NCBI GenBank assembly: GCA_934667065.1 | Contig: CAKULD010000004.1 | Location: 177,923-241,922, forward strand | Source of the DNA: an uncultured Collinsella sp. | Lineage (GTDB): Bacteria > Actinomycetota > Coriobacteriia > Coriobacteriales > Coriobacteriaceae | Reading direction: 5' to 3' | Length of the DNA: 64,000 bases | In this document: positions 53,134 to 62,299 of the stretch, one piece after another | Numbering within the stretch: position 1 is the stretch's first letter | Layout of the letters: the number at the start of each line of letters is the position of its first letter | Position numbers and translations under genes: made by a program | Notes under the pieces: generated by a model | Told to the model about the DNA's origin: nothing | Seen by the model: only the letters and a program-made list of their open reading frames with translations | Databases searched by the model: none

Positions 53134-54090
53134 ATGAAAATCGCATTGTTGGAGCCCCTGGGAGTTCCCGCGCAGACTATCGACGAGCTTGCCGCCCCGC
53201 TCAAGGAGGCTGGCCATGAGTTTGTCTACTTCGATACCAAGACCACCGATCCGGCCGAGCTCGCCCGTCGTAGCGAGGGTGCCGAGGTCGTCATGATCGC
53301 CAACAACCCCTACCCCGCCGAGGTCGTCGAGGGTGCCGACGCGCTCAAAATGATCGCCGTGGCCTTTACTGGTATCGACCACGTGGGACTTTCTGCCTGC
53401 CGCGAGCGCGGCATTGAGGTGCGCAACTGCGCCGGCTATTCCGACGTTTCGGTCGCAGAGCTCACCCTTGGCCTTACCATCGACGTACTACGCAAGGTGG
53501 GCGCCGCCGATGCCGCCGTCCGCGCCGGCAAGACGAGCGCCGGCCTTATGGGCACCGAGATCTGCGGCAAGACGGTCGGCATCGTTGGCTGCGGCAAGAT
53601 CGGTTGCGCTACGGGCCGCCTCTTTAAGGCCTTTGGCGCCCGTGTGCTGGGCTATGCACGCCATCCACACCCCGAGGCCGCCGAGGCCGGTATTGAGCAG
53701 GTCTCGCTCGAGCAACTGCTCGCCGAATCCGATATCGTGAGCCTGCACCTGCCCAACAACGACGCCACGCGCAAGAGCTTTGGCGCCGAGCAGTTCGCTC
53801 AGATGAAGGACGGCGCCGTCTTTATCAACTGTGCCCGCGGCGCCATCGTGGATAACGATGCTCTTGCTCAGGCGCTCAACGATGATAAGCTCGCCGGCGC
53901 CGGCATCGACGTCTTCGACATGGAGCCGCCCATTCCCGCCGATTATGCGCTCGTCAATGCCAAGAACTGCATCTTTACCCCGCACGTCGCTTTCCTGACG
54001 CACGAGGCCATGCAGCGCCGTGCCAAGATTGAGTTCGACAATGTCGTTGCCTACGCTGAGGGCCGCGCGCAGAACGTCTGCGAGCTGTAA
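53134..54090 (+). CDS. D-isomer 2-hydroxyacid dehydrogenase
   Basis: 318 residues. The NAD loop is GIVGCGKIG (149-157); catalytic residues are Arg235 (NCARGAIVD), Glu264 (DMEPP) and His284 (TPHVAFLTHEA). The family reduces 2-oxo acids with NADH. In this operon, glyoxylate or hydroxypyruvate is plausible. It starts 18 nt after the hydrolase gene with GAAAGGA and ends at a bidirectional terminator. Confidence 0.88.
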   Translation: MKIALLEPLGVPAQTIDELAAPLKEAGHEFVYFDTKTTDPAELARRSEGAEVVMIANNPYPAEVVEGADALKMIAVAFTGIDHVGLSACRERGIEVRNCAGYSDVSVAELTLGLTIDVLRKVGAADAAVRAGKTSAGLMGTEICGKTVGIVGCGKIGCATGRLFKAFGARVLGYARHPHPEAAEAGIEQVSLEQLLAESDIVSLHLPNNDATRKSFGAEQFAQMKDGAVFINCARGAIVDNDALAQALNDDKLAGAGIDVFDMEPPIPADYALVNAKNCIFTPHVAFLTHEAMQRRAKIEFDNVVAYAEGRAQNVCEL

Positions 54091-54105
54091 CGTACTCTCG
54101 ATAGA

Positions 54106-54154
54106 AAAAGAGGCGGGCTCGTCGGGTTGGTTTCCCGGCGAGCCCGCCTCTTTT
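54106..54154. terminator. Bidirectional terminator with a 21-bp stem
   Basis: Arms 54106-54126 and 54134-54154 have one G-T-type mismatch. A-run and T-run at the two ends serve both the 2-hydroxyacid dehydrogenase gene and the convergent nitroreductase gene. Confidence 0.9.
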
Positions 54155-54192
54155 ATGTCCTTGCAAGTTGCCCGGATGGGCTGTCGTTCGTC

Positions 54193-54714
54193 TTACTCGT
54201 CCCAGGTCACAAACGACCAATCGACATCGGCCTTGGTGTGATAGGTGGGATGGCTGTGAATCTGGCCCACCAGCAGCACGGCCTCAAGCTCATAGCCGTT
54301 CTCGATGCCGAGCACCTGGCGTGCATAGTCACTTGCCGTGCCGCCCTCGTTGGCCTCGCGTAGGCGGCCCTGGATCCACACGCTGCCCAAGCCCAGGTCA
54401 TCGGCCATGACATGCATGTTCTCCATAGCGATGGAGCAGTCCTCCACCCAGGTGTCGGACACACCCGGATCGCCGAATACGGCAATAGCGGCACCGGCGG
54501 TCTTAAACGCGGCCGGAGCGGGCTTGCGCATGCCGGAGAGCGCCTCGAGCTTCTCGGGGTCGGTCACGACCACAAAACGCCACGGCTTCTTGCCCTTGCC
54601 CGTGGGGCCAATAAGACCGGCCGTCAGAATCTTTTCCAGATTCTTGCGGCTCACCGGCTCGCCCGTATACGAACGAACGCTGCGGCGCTTCATCAAAATG
54701 TCCATTAAAGCCAT
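54193..54714 (-). CDS. Nitroreductase-family FMN protein
   Basis: 173 residues. The start KRRSVRSYTGEPVSRKNLEKIL is the FMN-binding opening of the family, and GPTGKGKKPWRFVVVTD and GLGSVWIQGR follow. Members reduce nitro groups or quinones, or act in other flavin-dependent steps. It is a single gene, convergent with the dehydrogenase before it. The substrate is unknown. Confidence 0.88.
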   Translation of the reverse strand: MALMDILMKRRSVRSYTGEPVSRKNLEKILTAGLIGPTGKGKKPWRFVVVTDPEKLEALSGMRKPAPAAFKTAGAAIAVFGDPGVSDTWVEDCSIAMENMHVMADDLGLGSVWIQGRLREANEGGTASDYARQVLGIENGYELEAVLLVGQIHSHPTYHTKADVDWSFVTWDE

Positions 54715-54872
54715 CGTGTCCTCCTTTGTCGGTAGAATGGCACTTTTTATTGTGGACCGATGGCTAGCCGTTCGGTATATCCCCTATGGATAGAAATGGC
54801 AAGTCCAATTACCCTCAACAGGCAAAGTGTCTAAAACATGCCAACATATCCATCGCCAGCGGACAAAAACAA

Positions 54873-54937
54873 TGGTGCAAACTAACCTGACCCCACGGCA
54901 CCAAGCCGGTGCATGGGGGTCAGGTTAGTTTGCACCA
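54873..54937. repeat. REP-like palindrome, copy 1
   Basis: Arms 54873-54894 and 54916-54937 are perfectly complementary (22 bp), and the loop holds a small inner stem (GCACC/GGTGC). Almost the same element is at 56057-56120. The two flank the GldA-like gene. Confidence 0.8.
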
Positions 54938-54957
54938 AGGTTGGTTCGCGCGCTTCC

Positions 54958-56025
54958 CTATTCGTCACGCATGAGCTCGACGAGCTTTTGCTTGGTCACC
55001 TTGGCCTGTTCGTTGGCCATATTGCGCTCGTTTCTAAAGGCTGCATCCGCAACACTCAGCAGATCGGCATCGGAAATCTCGCCAAGCCCAAGCTCCTCGA
55101 GCGTCGTCGGCAGGCCGACGCGCTGGCAAAACTCGAGCACTTGTCCAAGCTCGGCTGCACGCTCCAGGCGCAGTTGAACCACCAGACCAAACGCTACAGC
55201 CTCGCCATGCATGGCCTTGCACTCGGGCAGAATTGTCAGCCCGTTAGCAATCGCATGTGCCAGCGCCAGGCCGCCACTCTCAAAGCCAACGCCCGAAAGC
55301 AAGATGTTGCACTCGATCAGGCGCTCCACCGTCGGCGACATGCGGCCCTTCTTGAGGTCACGCTTAGCAGCGACGCCACATTCCATAAGGGTGTCATAGC
55401 AGGCGCGGGCAGCGACCAAGGCCAGATGCCCCGGCGTGCCACCATGCTCGTTGGTGCCCCGCGCCGTAACGCACGAACGCGCCTCGAAGTACGTCGCCAG
55501 CGCATCGCCCATGCCGGCGACCGTCATACGCAACGGCGCCGCAGCAACCACGTCGGTGTCGACCACAACCAGGTCGAGGTTCTTCGCGAGCGTCAGATAA
55601 TGGTCGAACGACCCGTCCTCGTGATACAGCACCGAAATCGCGCTGCACGGACCATCCATCGAGGCCGCCGTTGGACACACGCACAGCGGAAGATCGGCAA
55701 AAAACGCGACAGCCTTAGCGATGTCGAGCATCTTACCGCCGCCGATACCGACCACCATGTCGCAATGCTCGGCTCGCGCCTCATTAGCCATTTTTATAAC
55801 GGCATCTTCCGTACACGGGCCGTTGTAGATCTTAAAGAGCGGCTCTTGGAGGTCATCGTCTTGGAACCCATCGACAATCTGCTTGCACAGCCGGTCCTCG
55901 GTGCCCTGATCAAACAAGACATAGGCGGAGTCTCCCAACCACGACAGATACCTGCCCTGACGCGAGAGTTCCCCCGGTCCCTGAACATACCGACCGGGAC
56001 CGCCGTAAACCATAGGTAGCGACAT
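54958..56025 (-). CDS. gldA: Glycerol dehydrogenase-like iron/zinc alcohol dehydrogenase
   Basis: 355 residues. VGIGGGKMLDIAKAVA is the NAD loop of the GldA group. Metal ligands are the Asp in GMGDALATYFEA, the His in LALAHAIANGL and the His in MHGEAVAFG. Probable reaction: glycerol to dihydroxyacetone or another vicinal diol/ketone. It stands alone between two repeat copies. A related glycerol-1-phosphate-type enzyme cannot be ruled out. Confidence 0.8.
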   Translation of the reverse strand: MSLPMVYGGPGRYVQGPGELSRQGRYLSWLGDSAYVLFDQGTEDRLCKQIVDGFQDDDLQEPLFKIYNGPCTEDAVIKMANEARAEHCDMVVGIGGGKMLDIAKAVAFFADLPLCVCPTAASMDGPCSAISVLYHEDGSFDHYLTLAKNLDLVVVDTDVVAAAPLRMTVAGMGDALATYFEARSCVTARGTNEHGGTPGHLALVAARACYDTLMECGVAAKRDLKKGRMSPTVERLIECNILLSGVGFESGGLALAHAIANGLTILPECKAMHGEAVAFGLVVQLRLERAAELGQVLEFCQRVGLPTTLEELGLGEISDADLLSVADAAFRNERNMANEQAKVTKQKLVELMRDE

Positions 56026-56056
56026 CGCAGCCCCACCCTTTCACTCACTCAAAAAT

Positions 56057-56120
56057 TGGTACAAACTAACCTGACCCCTTGCACCAACTTGGTGCATTGG
56101 GGTCAGGTTACTTTGCACCA
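56057..56120. repeat. REP-like palindrome, copy 2
   Basis: Arms 56057-56078 and 56099-56120 pair with two mismatches; the inner stem is TGCACCAA/TTGGTGCA. It shares the AACTAACCTGACCCC core with copy 1. It begins 32 nt upstream of the GldA-like start and could lie in its leader. Confidence 0.8.
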
Positions 56121-56178
56121 TAGCAAAAAGGGCCCCGCGCACGAAGCACGGGGCCCTCATCAGAACAAGGCGAACTGA

Positions 56179-57393
56179 TTAGAACGTGACCGGGGTGTCG
56201 GTGTAGACGCACTCGAGCAGCTGCTCCATCTCCTCCTGAGACGGCTGGCGCGGGTTGGAGCCCGTGCAGGCGTCAAGGATGGCGTTGGCGGCAACGTCGT
56301 GCTTCTTGGCCTCGAACTCATCGTAGTTGATGATGGACTCGTCGGCCTTCACGCCCTTGGCACCGTAGTTCTTGATGCCCTGCGGGATGTCGAGCTTGTC
56401 GTTGAGGTCGCGGATCTCCTGGACCAGAGCCTCGACCAGCTCGTCCTCGGTCTCGCCGGCGAGGTGCAGGACCTCCTTGGCGATGAAAGCGTAACGGCTC
56501 TTGGCACGAGCGTCCTTGGCGTTGAACTGGATGACCTTGCCCAGATACATAGCATTGGCGCAACCGTGGATGATGTGGTCGCCCTCAAAGGCGGCGCCGG
56601 TCTTGTGAGCCATGGAGTGGACGATGCCCAGCAGGCCCGAGGAGAAGGCGATGCCGGCGATGCACTGAGCGTCGTGCATGTGCTGGCGGGCCTCATGATC
56701 GCCCTGATAGGACTTGGGCAGCCACTCGACGATCTCGCGGATGGCGTGCAGGGCGTTGGCGTCGGTGTACATGGAGCCAGCGGTGGAGACGTAGGCCTCG
56801 ATGGCGTGGGTCAGAGCGTCCATGCCGGTGTGAGCGCACAGCTTGGCGGGCATGGTGTAGGTGAGCTCGGGGTCGACGATGGCGACATCGGGGGTAATGT
56901 TGAAGTCGGCCAGCGGGTACTTAATGCCCTTGGCGTAGTCGGTAATGACGGAGAACGCGGTAACCTCGGTAGCGGTGCCGGAGGTAGAGGAGATGGCGCA
57001 GAAGTGAGCCTTCTGACGGAGCTCCGGGAAGGAGAACGGGACGACGGCCTGCTCGAAGGTCTCCTCGGGATACTCGTAGAACAGCCACATAGCCTTAGCG
57101 GCATCGATGGGCGAGCCACCGCCAATAGCGACAATCCAGTCGGGCTGGAACTCGGCCATTGCCTCGGCGCCCTTCATGACCGTCTCGACGGACGGGTCGG
57201 ACTCGACGCCCTCGAACAGCTTGACCTCGAAACCGGCCTCCTTAAGGTCGTTCTCGACGTCCTGCAAAAAACCGCCGCGACGCATGGAGCCGCCGCCGGT
57301 CACGATGATGGCCTTGCTGCCCTTGAGGTTCTTGACCTCGTGACGAGCGCCCTCACCAAAGTACAGATCGCGAGGATTGGTAAAACGTCCCAT
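56179..57393 (-). CDS. Iron-containing alcohol dehydrogenase
   Basis: 404 residues. AIGGGSPIDAAKAMW is the NAD loop; SSTSGTATEVTAF follows. Iron ligands are the Asp and His of GMDALTHAIEAY and two His in VHSMAHKTGAAFEGDHIIHG. It resembles butanol and 1,3-propanediol dehydrogenases, which reduce aldehydes with NAD(P)H during fermentation. The ATG at 57393 has AGGAGG 6 nt upstream. Single gene. Confidence 0.92.
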   Translation of the reverse strand: MGRFTNPRDLYFGEGARHEVKNLKGSKAIIVTGGGSMRRGGFLQDVENDLKEAGFEVKLFEGVESDPSVETVMKGAEAMAEFQPDWIVAIGGGSPIDAAKAMWLFYEYPEETFEQAVVPFSFPELRQKAHFCAISSTSGTATEVTAFSVITDYAKGIKYPLADFNITPDVAIVDPELTYTMPAKLCAHTGMDALTHAIEAYVSTAGSMYTDANALHAIREIVEWLPKSYQGDHEARQHMHDAQCIAGIAFSSGLLGIVHSMAHKTGAAFEGDHIIHGCANAMYLGKVIQFNAKDARAKSRYAFIAKEVLHLAGETEDELVEALVQEIRDLNDKLDIPQGIKNYGAKGVKADESIINYDEFEAKKHDVAANAILDACTGSNPRQPSQEEMEQLLECVYTDTPVTF

Positions 57394-57892
57394 ACTGTGC
57401 CTCCTAAACAAGCCCCTCTTAGGCTTGTGTATATAACGGAGCACCCAATTGGCTCCGTCAGGACCGTAGTTGCGCATCGCCGGCGATGACAACGCGCGAT
57501 GTCTAAACGTCTCAACGCTCGGACACGCATTATTTTACCGTTTTGGTTGGTCGAGTATTCATCCAAAGCCGCCAATGATGAAACGTTTTTTCTATCCTTG
57601 AATGCGCTTGCATATTGTTTATTGTCCCAAGCTGCACAAACGTTTTATCAACATGTTCCAAACGGTCTCTTTGCCCTTTTGAGGCGCTGCCGAGCACGCC
57701 GTTCACCGCCCCAAACCAACCGTTTACGGCATCGTGATACCACTCAGACGGCCAGCATGCAGACGCCTGCGGGACAGGCGCTTCGTGGTGCAACAGTGCA
57801 TGTCCGAGCGCGGTGCCCCCGGCACGCCACATGCGGGTAAACTAGAGGTTTATATAGAGACATTGAACCCTAACCGCAGCAAAGGAGGCACC
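57394..57892. other. Divergent intergenic region
   Basis: 499 nt between the iron alcohol dehydrogenase and the helical-repeat genes. Lower GC near the dehydrogenase start suggests its promoter there. A TTTATATAGAGA box near 57849-57860 may serve the plus-strand operon. No gene is seen. Confidence 0.4.
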
Positions 57893-58969
57893 ATGGCATT
57901 CGACCCCATTCAAGAGGACTGCCATCGCCTCGTTCTCGAGGCCCTGCGCCGCGACAACATCCCGCTCACCGACGGCCCGGCCGTGGAGCGCCTTATGGAG
58001 CAGTTCACCCGCAACCCCGCCCCGCTTATCGTGCACGACCGCGATCGCGCCGGGCATCTGATTGCCAAGGTAGTCGAGGCGGTCGATTACCGCATCCCCT
58101 TTATTCCCGACGATGCTCAGGCCGAGCAGGAAGAGGCAGCTGCCGAGGATATGCTGCGCGAGGCCCTCGTGCTCGACCCGAGCAACTGGGACGCCCAGCG
58201 CATGATGACGGCGCTCACCGCCAACACCAACGAGGAGTACGTACAGTTTTTGCTCTCCAAGCAAGACGAGGTCGAGCACGACCTGGCGCTCAAGATCGCC
58301 TCGGCGCAAGACCCATACGAGCGCGAAGCCGCCGGCGACCTTACGCGTCGCCCCTACCTGCGCTGGCTCGCCGCCCTCGCGTCGCGCGCCCTCATTAGCG
58401 GCCGCTACCGCATGTCGCTCGAGGCAGCAAACCGCAGCCTGGACTTTGCCCCCAACGACCCCGCCGGCGTCCGCCACACCGCAATGCTCGCCATGGCAAA
58501 GCTCGAATACCCTGCCGAGGAGCTCAAGCGTTTTCGCTCCGCCCACTCCGTGCCCTATCTCGCCAACACGCCGCTGCGCCGCCGTCCCAAGGACGCGGAG
58601 CGCGACTTGGACCCGTGGACGCTCATCGCGCTGATGAGTGCCGCTTGGCGTGAGCTGGATTACGAGGGTGCCGAGCACTACCTGCGCATCCTTGTGCGCT
58701 CGTGCCCCCATGCTGCCGAGGCACTCTATTTTCAGACGGAGTTCCCGGACGGCGTCTATGCCCGCGTCAACGTGGGCGTGGGTTCCACCGACGAACTTGT
58801 CCTTGCCCTGTCCGAGGCGACACCCGTGCTGCAAGAGGGTCTGGGCGCCCCCGACAACGCCAGCTTTGCCGCCTGGGTCGCCACCAACGACATCGTACGC
58901 TCGCAGATCGACGAGCGCATCTTGCGCGCCGCTGAGCAGGGCCTGCCGTTTAAGGGAGGGGACCTCTAA
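57893..58969 (+). CDS. Helical-repeat (TPR-like) protein, first of a pair
   Basis: 358 residues, no signal or membrane helix. Ala/Leu-rich helical pairs such as LAALASRALISGRYRMSLEA and NRSLDFAPNDPAGVRHTAML resemble tetratricopeptide repeats. The ATG at 57893 has AAGGAGG 5 nt upstream. Its stop overlaps the next start by one base (TAATG). No enzymatic motif is seen. It is upstream of the murT-gatD gene, which may share the transcript. Confidence 0.7.
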   Translation: MAFDPIQEDCHRLVLEALRRDNIPLTDGPAVERLMEQFTRNPAPLIVHDRDRAGHLIAKVVEAVDYRIPFIPDDAQAEQEEAAAEDMLREALVLDPSNWDAQRMMTALTANTNEEYVQFLLSKQDEVEHDLALKIASAQDPYEREAAGDLTRRPYLRWLAALASRALISGRYRMSLEAANRSLDFAPNDPAGVRHTAMLAMAKLEYPAEELKRFRSAHSVPYLANTPLRRRPKDAERDLDPWTLIALMSAAWRELDYEGAEHYLRILVRSCPHAAEALYFQTEFPDGVYARVNVGVGSTDELVLALSEATPVLQEGLGAPDNASFAAWVATNDIVRSQIDERILRAAEQGLPFKGGDL

Positions 58970-60012
58970 TGGATCCGAGCGTCTACATCCCCGCCTACCT
59001 GGAGCGCACCTATCTGGCGTCGCATCCTGAGCTCACCGATGCAGCACGCGAGCTTGTCCATAACGATATAAGCGCGAACCCTCAAAAGTATGCGCAGACC
59101 GAGCACGCGCAGGCACTGCTGTCCTATGCTGGTGTGCATCGCCACCTGCTCGACGAGCTTCACCGTATTGAGGATATGGGCAGCGACGAGGAGTTTGAGC
59201 AGACGCGCAACCGCCTGTTTGACGACATGCGCGACGAGCTGCTTAAGATCGTCCGTGTCGACGCACTGGCAGTCGATGCGCAGCTGCTTGCGATTATTCT
59301 GGCCGATACGCCGGTTGACGCCTGTCTGGGCGACCTGATGAAGCTCGAGGCAAATACGGCCGATTACCTGCAGCAAAGCGTGCCCGGATTTGACATGGAG
59401 GCCCCGCACTACTGGGCTAATAAGGTTCTGGGCGACGGTGTCACCGCGGCCGACCTCACCGTGAGCGAGCCGGCGCTTATCGGCTGGCTGCACACGCTCG
59501 AGGCCATCTCACAGCTGTGCATGGCGAGCGCTCGTTACCGTGCAGCCGCCAATTATTCCCGCCGCGCTCTTAAAGCACAGGGCTACCCCACCCGTGCCGC
59601 CGGCACCGTGCTGCTCGCGCTCGCCCGTCTGGAAGACCAAGACGGCTTTTTTGCCCTGGCCCACCAGCTCGAGGAGGAGATGGGCGCCGACGCGCTCGAG
59701 AACTCCCCCTGGTACCTGCTCGCACGCACGATTCTGCTGTTCAAGACAAACAAGATGCGCCCGGCCACGCGCGCATTGCGTGAGTTTGCCAACCGCTGCG
59801 AGGGCGGGGCGTTCTTTTTGCTGAACCCCATGTACCAGACGCCGTACCTTCCCTGCCGGCCCGAACCGCACGATCCGTGGGACCTTGCGCACCAGGCTGT
59901 ATGGGAAGCCGACGGCATTATCTCCGATACGCCCGACTTTGCCACCTGGGCCAACGCCTGCGAAGACGTGTCGCAGCTCGCCCAGGAATTTGCGCGCCGC
60001 TACGGCTTTTAG
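58969..60012 (+). CDS. Helical-repeat (TPR-like) protein, second of a pair
   Basis: 347 residues, all-helical. CMASARYRAAANYSRRALKAQG, placed like the matching segment of the preceding protein, suggests the two are distant paralogs. The C terminus has a Trp/Pro-rich patch (PEPHDPWDLAHQAVWEADG). The one-base overlap implies translational coupling and possibly a complex. The function is unknown. Confidence 0.7.
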   Translation: MDPSVYIPAYLERTYLASHPELTDAARELVHNDISANPQKYAQTEHAQALLSYAGVHRHLLDELHRIEDMGSDEEFEQTRNRLFDDMRDELLKIVRVDALAVDAQLLAIILADTPVDACLGDLMKLEANTADYLQQSVPGFDMEAPHYWANKVLGDGVTAADLTVSEPALIGWLHTLEAISQLCMASARYRAAANYSRRALKAQGYPTRAAGTVLLALARLEDQDGFFALAHQLEEEMGADALENSPWYLLARTILLFKTNKMRPATRALREFANRCEGGAFFLLNPMYQTPYLPCRPEPHDPWDLAHQAVWEADGIISDTPDFATWANACEDVSQLAQEFARRYGF

Positions 60013-60057
60013 CGATGCGCCCGTCACGACCATGTCACCTACGTTAGGAACGGTTTC

Positions 60058-62235
60058 ATGAACCTGCGCTCATCTTTTGCCTGCACCTCGAGCGATATCG
60101 CCCGTTGGGGCCTGCGCTCCGTCCTCAAACGACAGGGCGGCGTACTCCCCGGCCGCATTGCCATGAAGATCGACCCCGAGCTGCTTAGCGACTTGGCCGG
60201 TCTGGTCGACCACAGCGTGGTGATTACCGGTACCAACGGTAAGACCACCACGTCCAATTTGATTGCCGATGCCGTCGCCGCTAGCGGCGCCACCGTGGTG
60301 TGTAACCGCGCCGGCAACAACATGGAGCCGGGCGTGGTTGGCGCGCTGCTCGAGGCGCGCGGCAGCCTTAAGCGCGCCGGCAGCGGCAAGCGCGTGGGCG
60401 TTTTTGAGTGCGACGAGCTCTACACCGTGCGTGTCCTGCCCAAGCTTAAGCCGACGTTCTTTGTGCTGCTCAACCTGTTCCGCGACCAGCTGGATCGCTA
60501 CGGCGAGATCGACCACACCCAGGACGTTATCGCCCGCGCGCTGGAGCTCTCGCCGGCAACGACGCTCATCTACAACGCCGATGACCCGCTGTGTGCCTCG
60601 ATCGCCGCACGCGTCCCCAACGCGAGCATCGCCTTTGGTATCGACGGCGCCACGAACACCGAGTCCGACCGCATTAGCGACTCGCGTTTTTGCTCGCAGT
60701 GCAACGCTCCGCTGGAGTACGACTATGTGCAGTATGGCCAGCTGGGCGCATACCGTTGCCCTTCATGCGGCTGGGCGCGCCCCGCGCTTGCTCGCCGCGT
60801 GACGGGCGTGGAGCTTGGCTGCGACGGCTATGGCTTTGATTTGGTGTTCGGCGCTGAGGCCGATGCCCCGACTGCGCATATCGCCACGCGCTATAACGGC
60901 TTGTACATGGTGTATAACGTCGCCGCAGCCTTCTTCGCGGCGCATGAGCTGGGCGTCGAGACGCCCCAGCTGCAGCCCACGCTCGATGCCTACGTGCCCG
61001 CGGGTGGGCGTATGGGTCGTTGGGACATTGCCGGTCGCACCGTCGAGGCCAACCTTGCCAAGAACCCCGTGGGCTTCGATCGCCAGATCCAGTCTATTAA
61101 GACTGCGGGCGGCAGGCTCTGTGCCTTCTTCCTTAACGACAACGATGCCGACGGCCACGATGTCTCGTGGATCTACGACGTCGACTTTGAACGCATCGCC
61201 GGCACACCCGGGCTCGTCGCCTTTGCCGGCGGCACGCGCGCTCACGACATGCAGGTGCGCCTGAAGTACGCCGGCATCGACGCCGCCATTATTTCGAATG
61301 TCGAGCAGGCCATTGGCGCCGTGGCAGATGAGGACGCCAAAGAGACGTTCTATGCCGTCGCCAACTACACCGCCTTCCCGCCGCTGGTTAAGGAGCTCGA
61401 TGGACTTAAGGTCGCTACTGCTGCCGTTGTTGCCGGCAACGCCGCGAAGCGTGCCGACGGCAGTGCTCTGCCTGCCAATATCGCGCCCGTCGAGCTTTCG
61501 CGCCCGCTACGCATCGTCTACCTGTATCCCGATGCCCTCAACCTGTACGGCGACGGTGGCAATGTTATCGTGCTGGAACGCCGCTGCGCGTGGCGTGGCA
61601 TTCCCGTGCGCGTGGACGAGATGCGCATGGGCGAGGCACTCGACCTGACCGATGCCGACATCGTCATGATGGGCGGCGGTGCCGATCGCGACCAGCTGGC
61701 CGTGGCTCACGAGCTACTCGCTCAAAAGGACGAGGTCGCAGCCTACGTCGAAGACGGCGGCTCGCTGCTCGCCATCTGTGGCAGCTACCAGCTGCTCGGT
61801 CGCTCCTACTACATGGGCGAGGATCGCATCGAGGGCTTGGGCGTCATCGCCGCCGAGACCATACGCGGCTCTGACCGCCTGATCGGCAACGTCGCCGTCA
61901 AAACCGACCTTGCACCCGAGCCGTTCGTGGGCTTCGAGAACCACGGCGGCCGTACGCTTTTGGATGCCGATGCCACGCCGCTCGGAACGTCCGTCGTCAC
62001 GGGCACCGGCAACAACGGCGACGACGGCTTTGAGGGCCTCATCTACAAGGGTGTCATCGGCACGTACTTGCATGGACCGGCACTGCCCAAGAACCCCGAG
62101 CTCGCCGATTGGCTCATCGCCCACGCCCTCAAGCGTCGCGACGATGCACAGGCGACTGCCTTGCTTCCGCTCAAGCCCCTCAACGACACCTACGAGCACG
62201 CCGCCCACGACGCCGCCATGAAGCTCCTCCCCTAA
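60058..62235 (+). CDS. murT-gatD: Single-chain lipid II isoglutaminyl synthase (MurT-GatD fusion)
   Basis: 725 residues. Residues 1 to ~465 are MurT: P-loop GTNGKTT (58-64), the Cys4 zinc ribbon Cys212, 215, 234, 237, and the DUF1727 block NDNDADGHDVSWIYD. Residues ~483-725 are GatD, a class I glutamine amidotransferase with Cys574 (LLAICGSYQLLG) and His672 (TYLHGPALPKN). The enzyme amidates the alpha-carboxyl of the D-Glu in lipid II, which is needed for normal crosslinking. In Staphylococcus and Streptococcus these are two genes. The ~45-nt gap from the TPR-like gene suggests one operon. Confidence 0.93.
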   Translation: MNLRSSFACTSSDIARWGLRSVLKRQGGVLPGRIAMKIDPELLSDLAGLVDHSVVITGTNGKTTTSNLIADAVAASGATVVCNRAGNNMEPGVVGALLEARGSLKRAGSGKRVGVFECDELYTVRVLPKLKPTFFVLLNLFRDQLDRYGEIDHTQDVIARALELSPATTLIYNADDPLCASIAARVPNASIAFGIDGATNTESDRISDSRFCSQCNAPLEYDYVQYGQLGAYRCPSCGWARPALARRVTGVELGCDGYGFDLVFGAEADAPTAHIATRYNGLYMVYNVAAAFFAAHELGVETPQLQPTLDAYVPAGGRMGRWDIAGRTVEANLAKNPVGFDRQIQSIKTAGGRLCAFFLNDNDADGHDVSWIYDVDFERIAGTPGLVAFAGGTRAHDMQVRLKYAGIDAAIISNVEQAIGAVADEDAKETFYAVANYTAFPPLVKELDGLKVATAAVVAGNAAKRADGSALPANIAPVELSRPLRIVYLYPDALNLYGDGGNVIVLERRCAWRGIPVRVDEMRMGEALDLTDADIVMMGGGADRDQLAVAHELLAQKDEVAAYVEDGGSLLAICGSYQLLGRSYYMGEDRIEGLGVIAAETIRGSDRLIGNVAVKTDLAPEPFVGFENHGGRTLLDADATPLGTSVVTGTGNNGDDGFEGLIYKGVIGTYLHGPALPKNPELADWLIAHALKRRDDAQATALLPLKPLNDTYEHAAHDAAMKLLP

Positions 62236-62248
62236 CCACCACAAAAGG
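62234..62248 (+). terminator. Left half of the murT-gatD terminator, split by the IS
   Basis: AACCACCACAAAAGG here is complementary, with one base difference in the A/T run, to CCTTTGTGGTGGTTTT at 63713-63728. Without the IS and one target-site copy they would be ~8 nt apart and form a terminator with a T-run, directly after the murT-gatD stop. Confidence 0.7.
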
Positions 62249-62299
62249 GACAGTGAACTGCCTCCCATTTCTTGGACATCGGGAAATGGGAGGTTTTCC

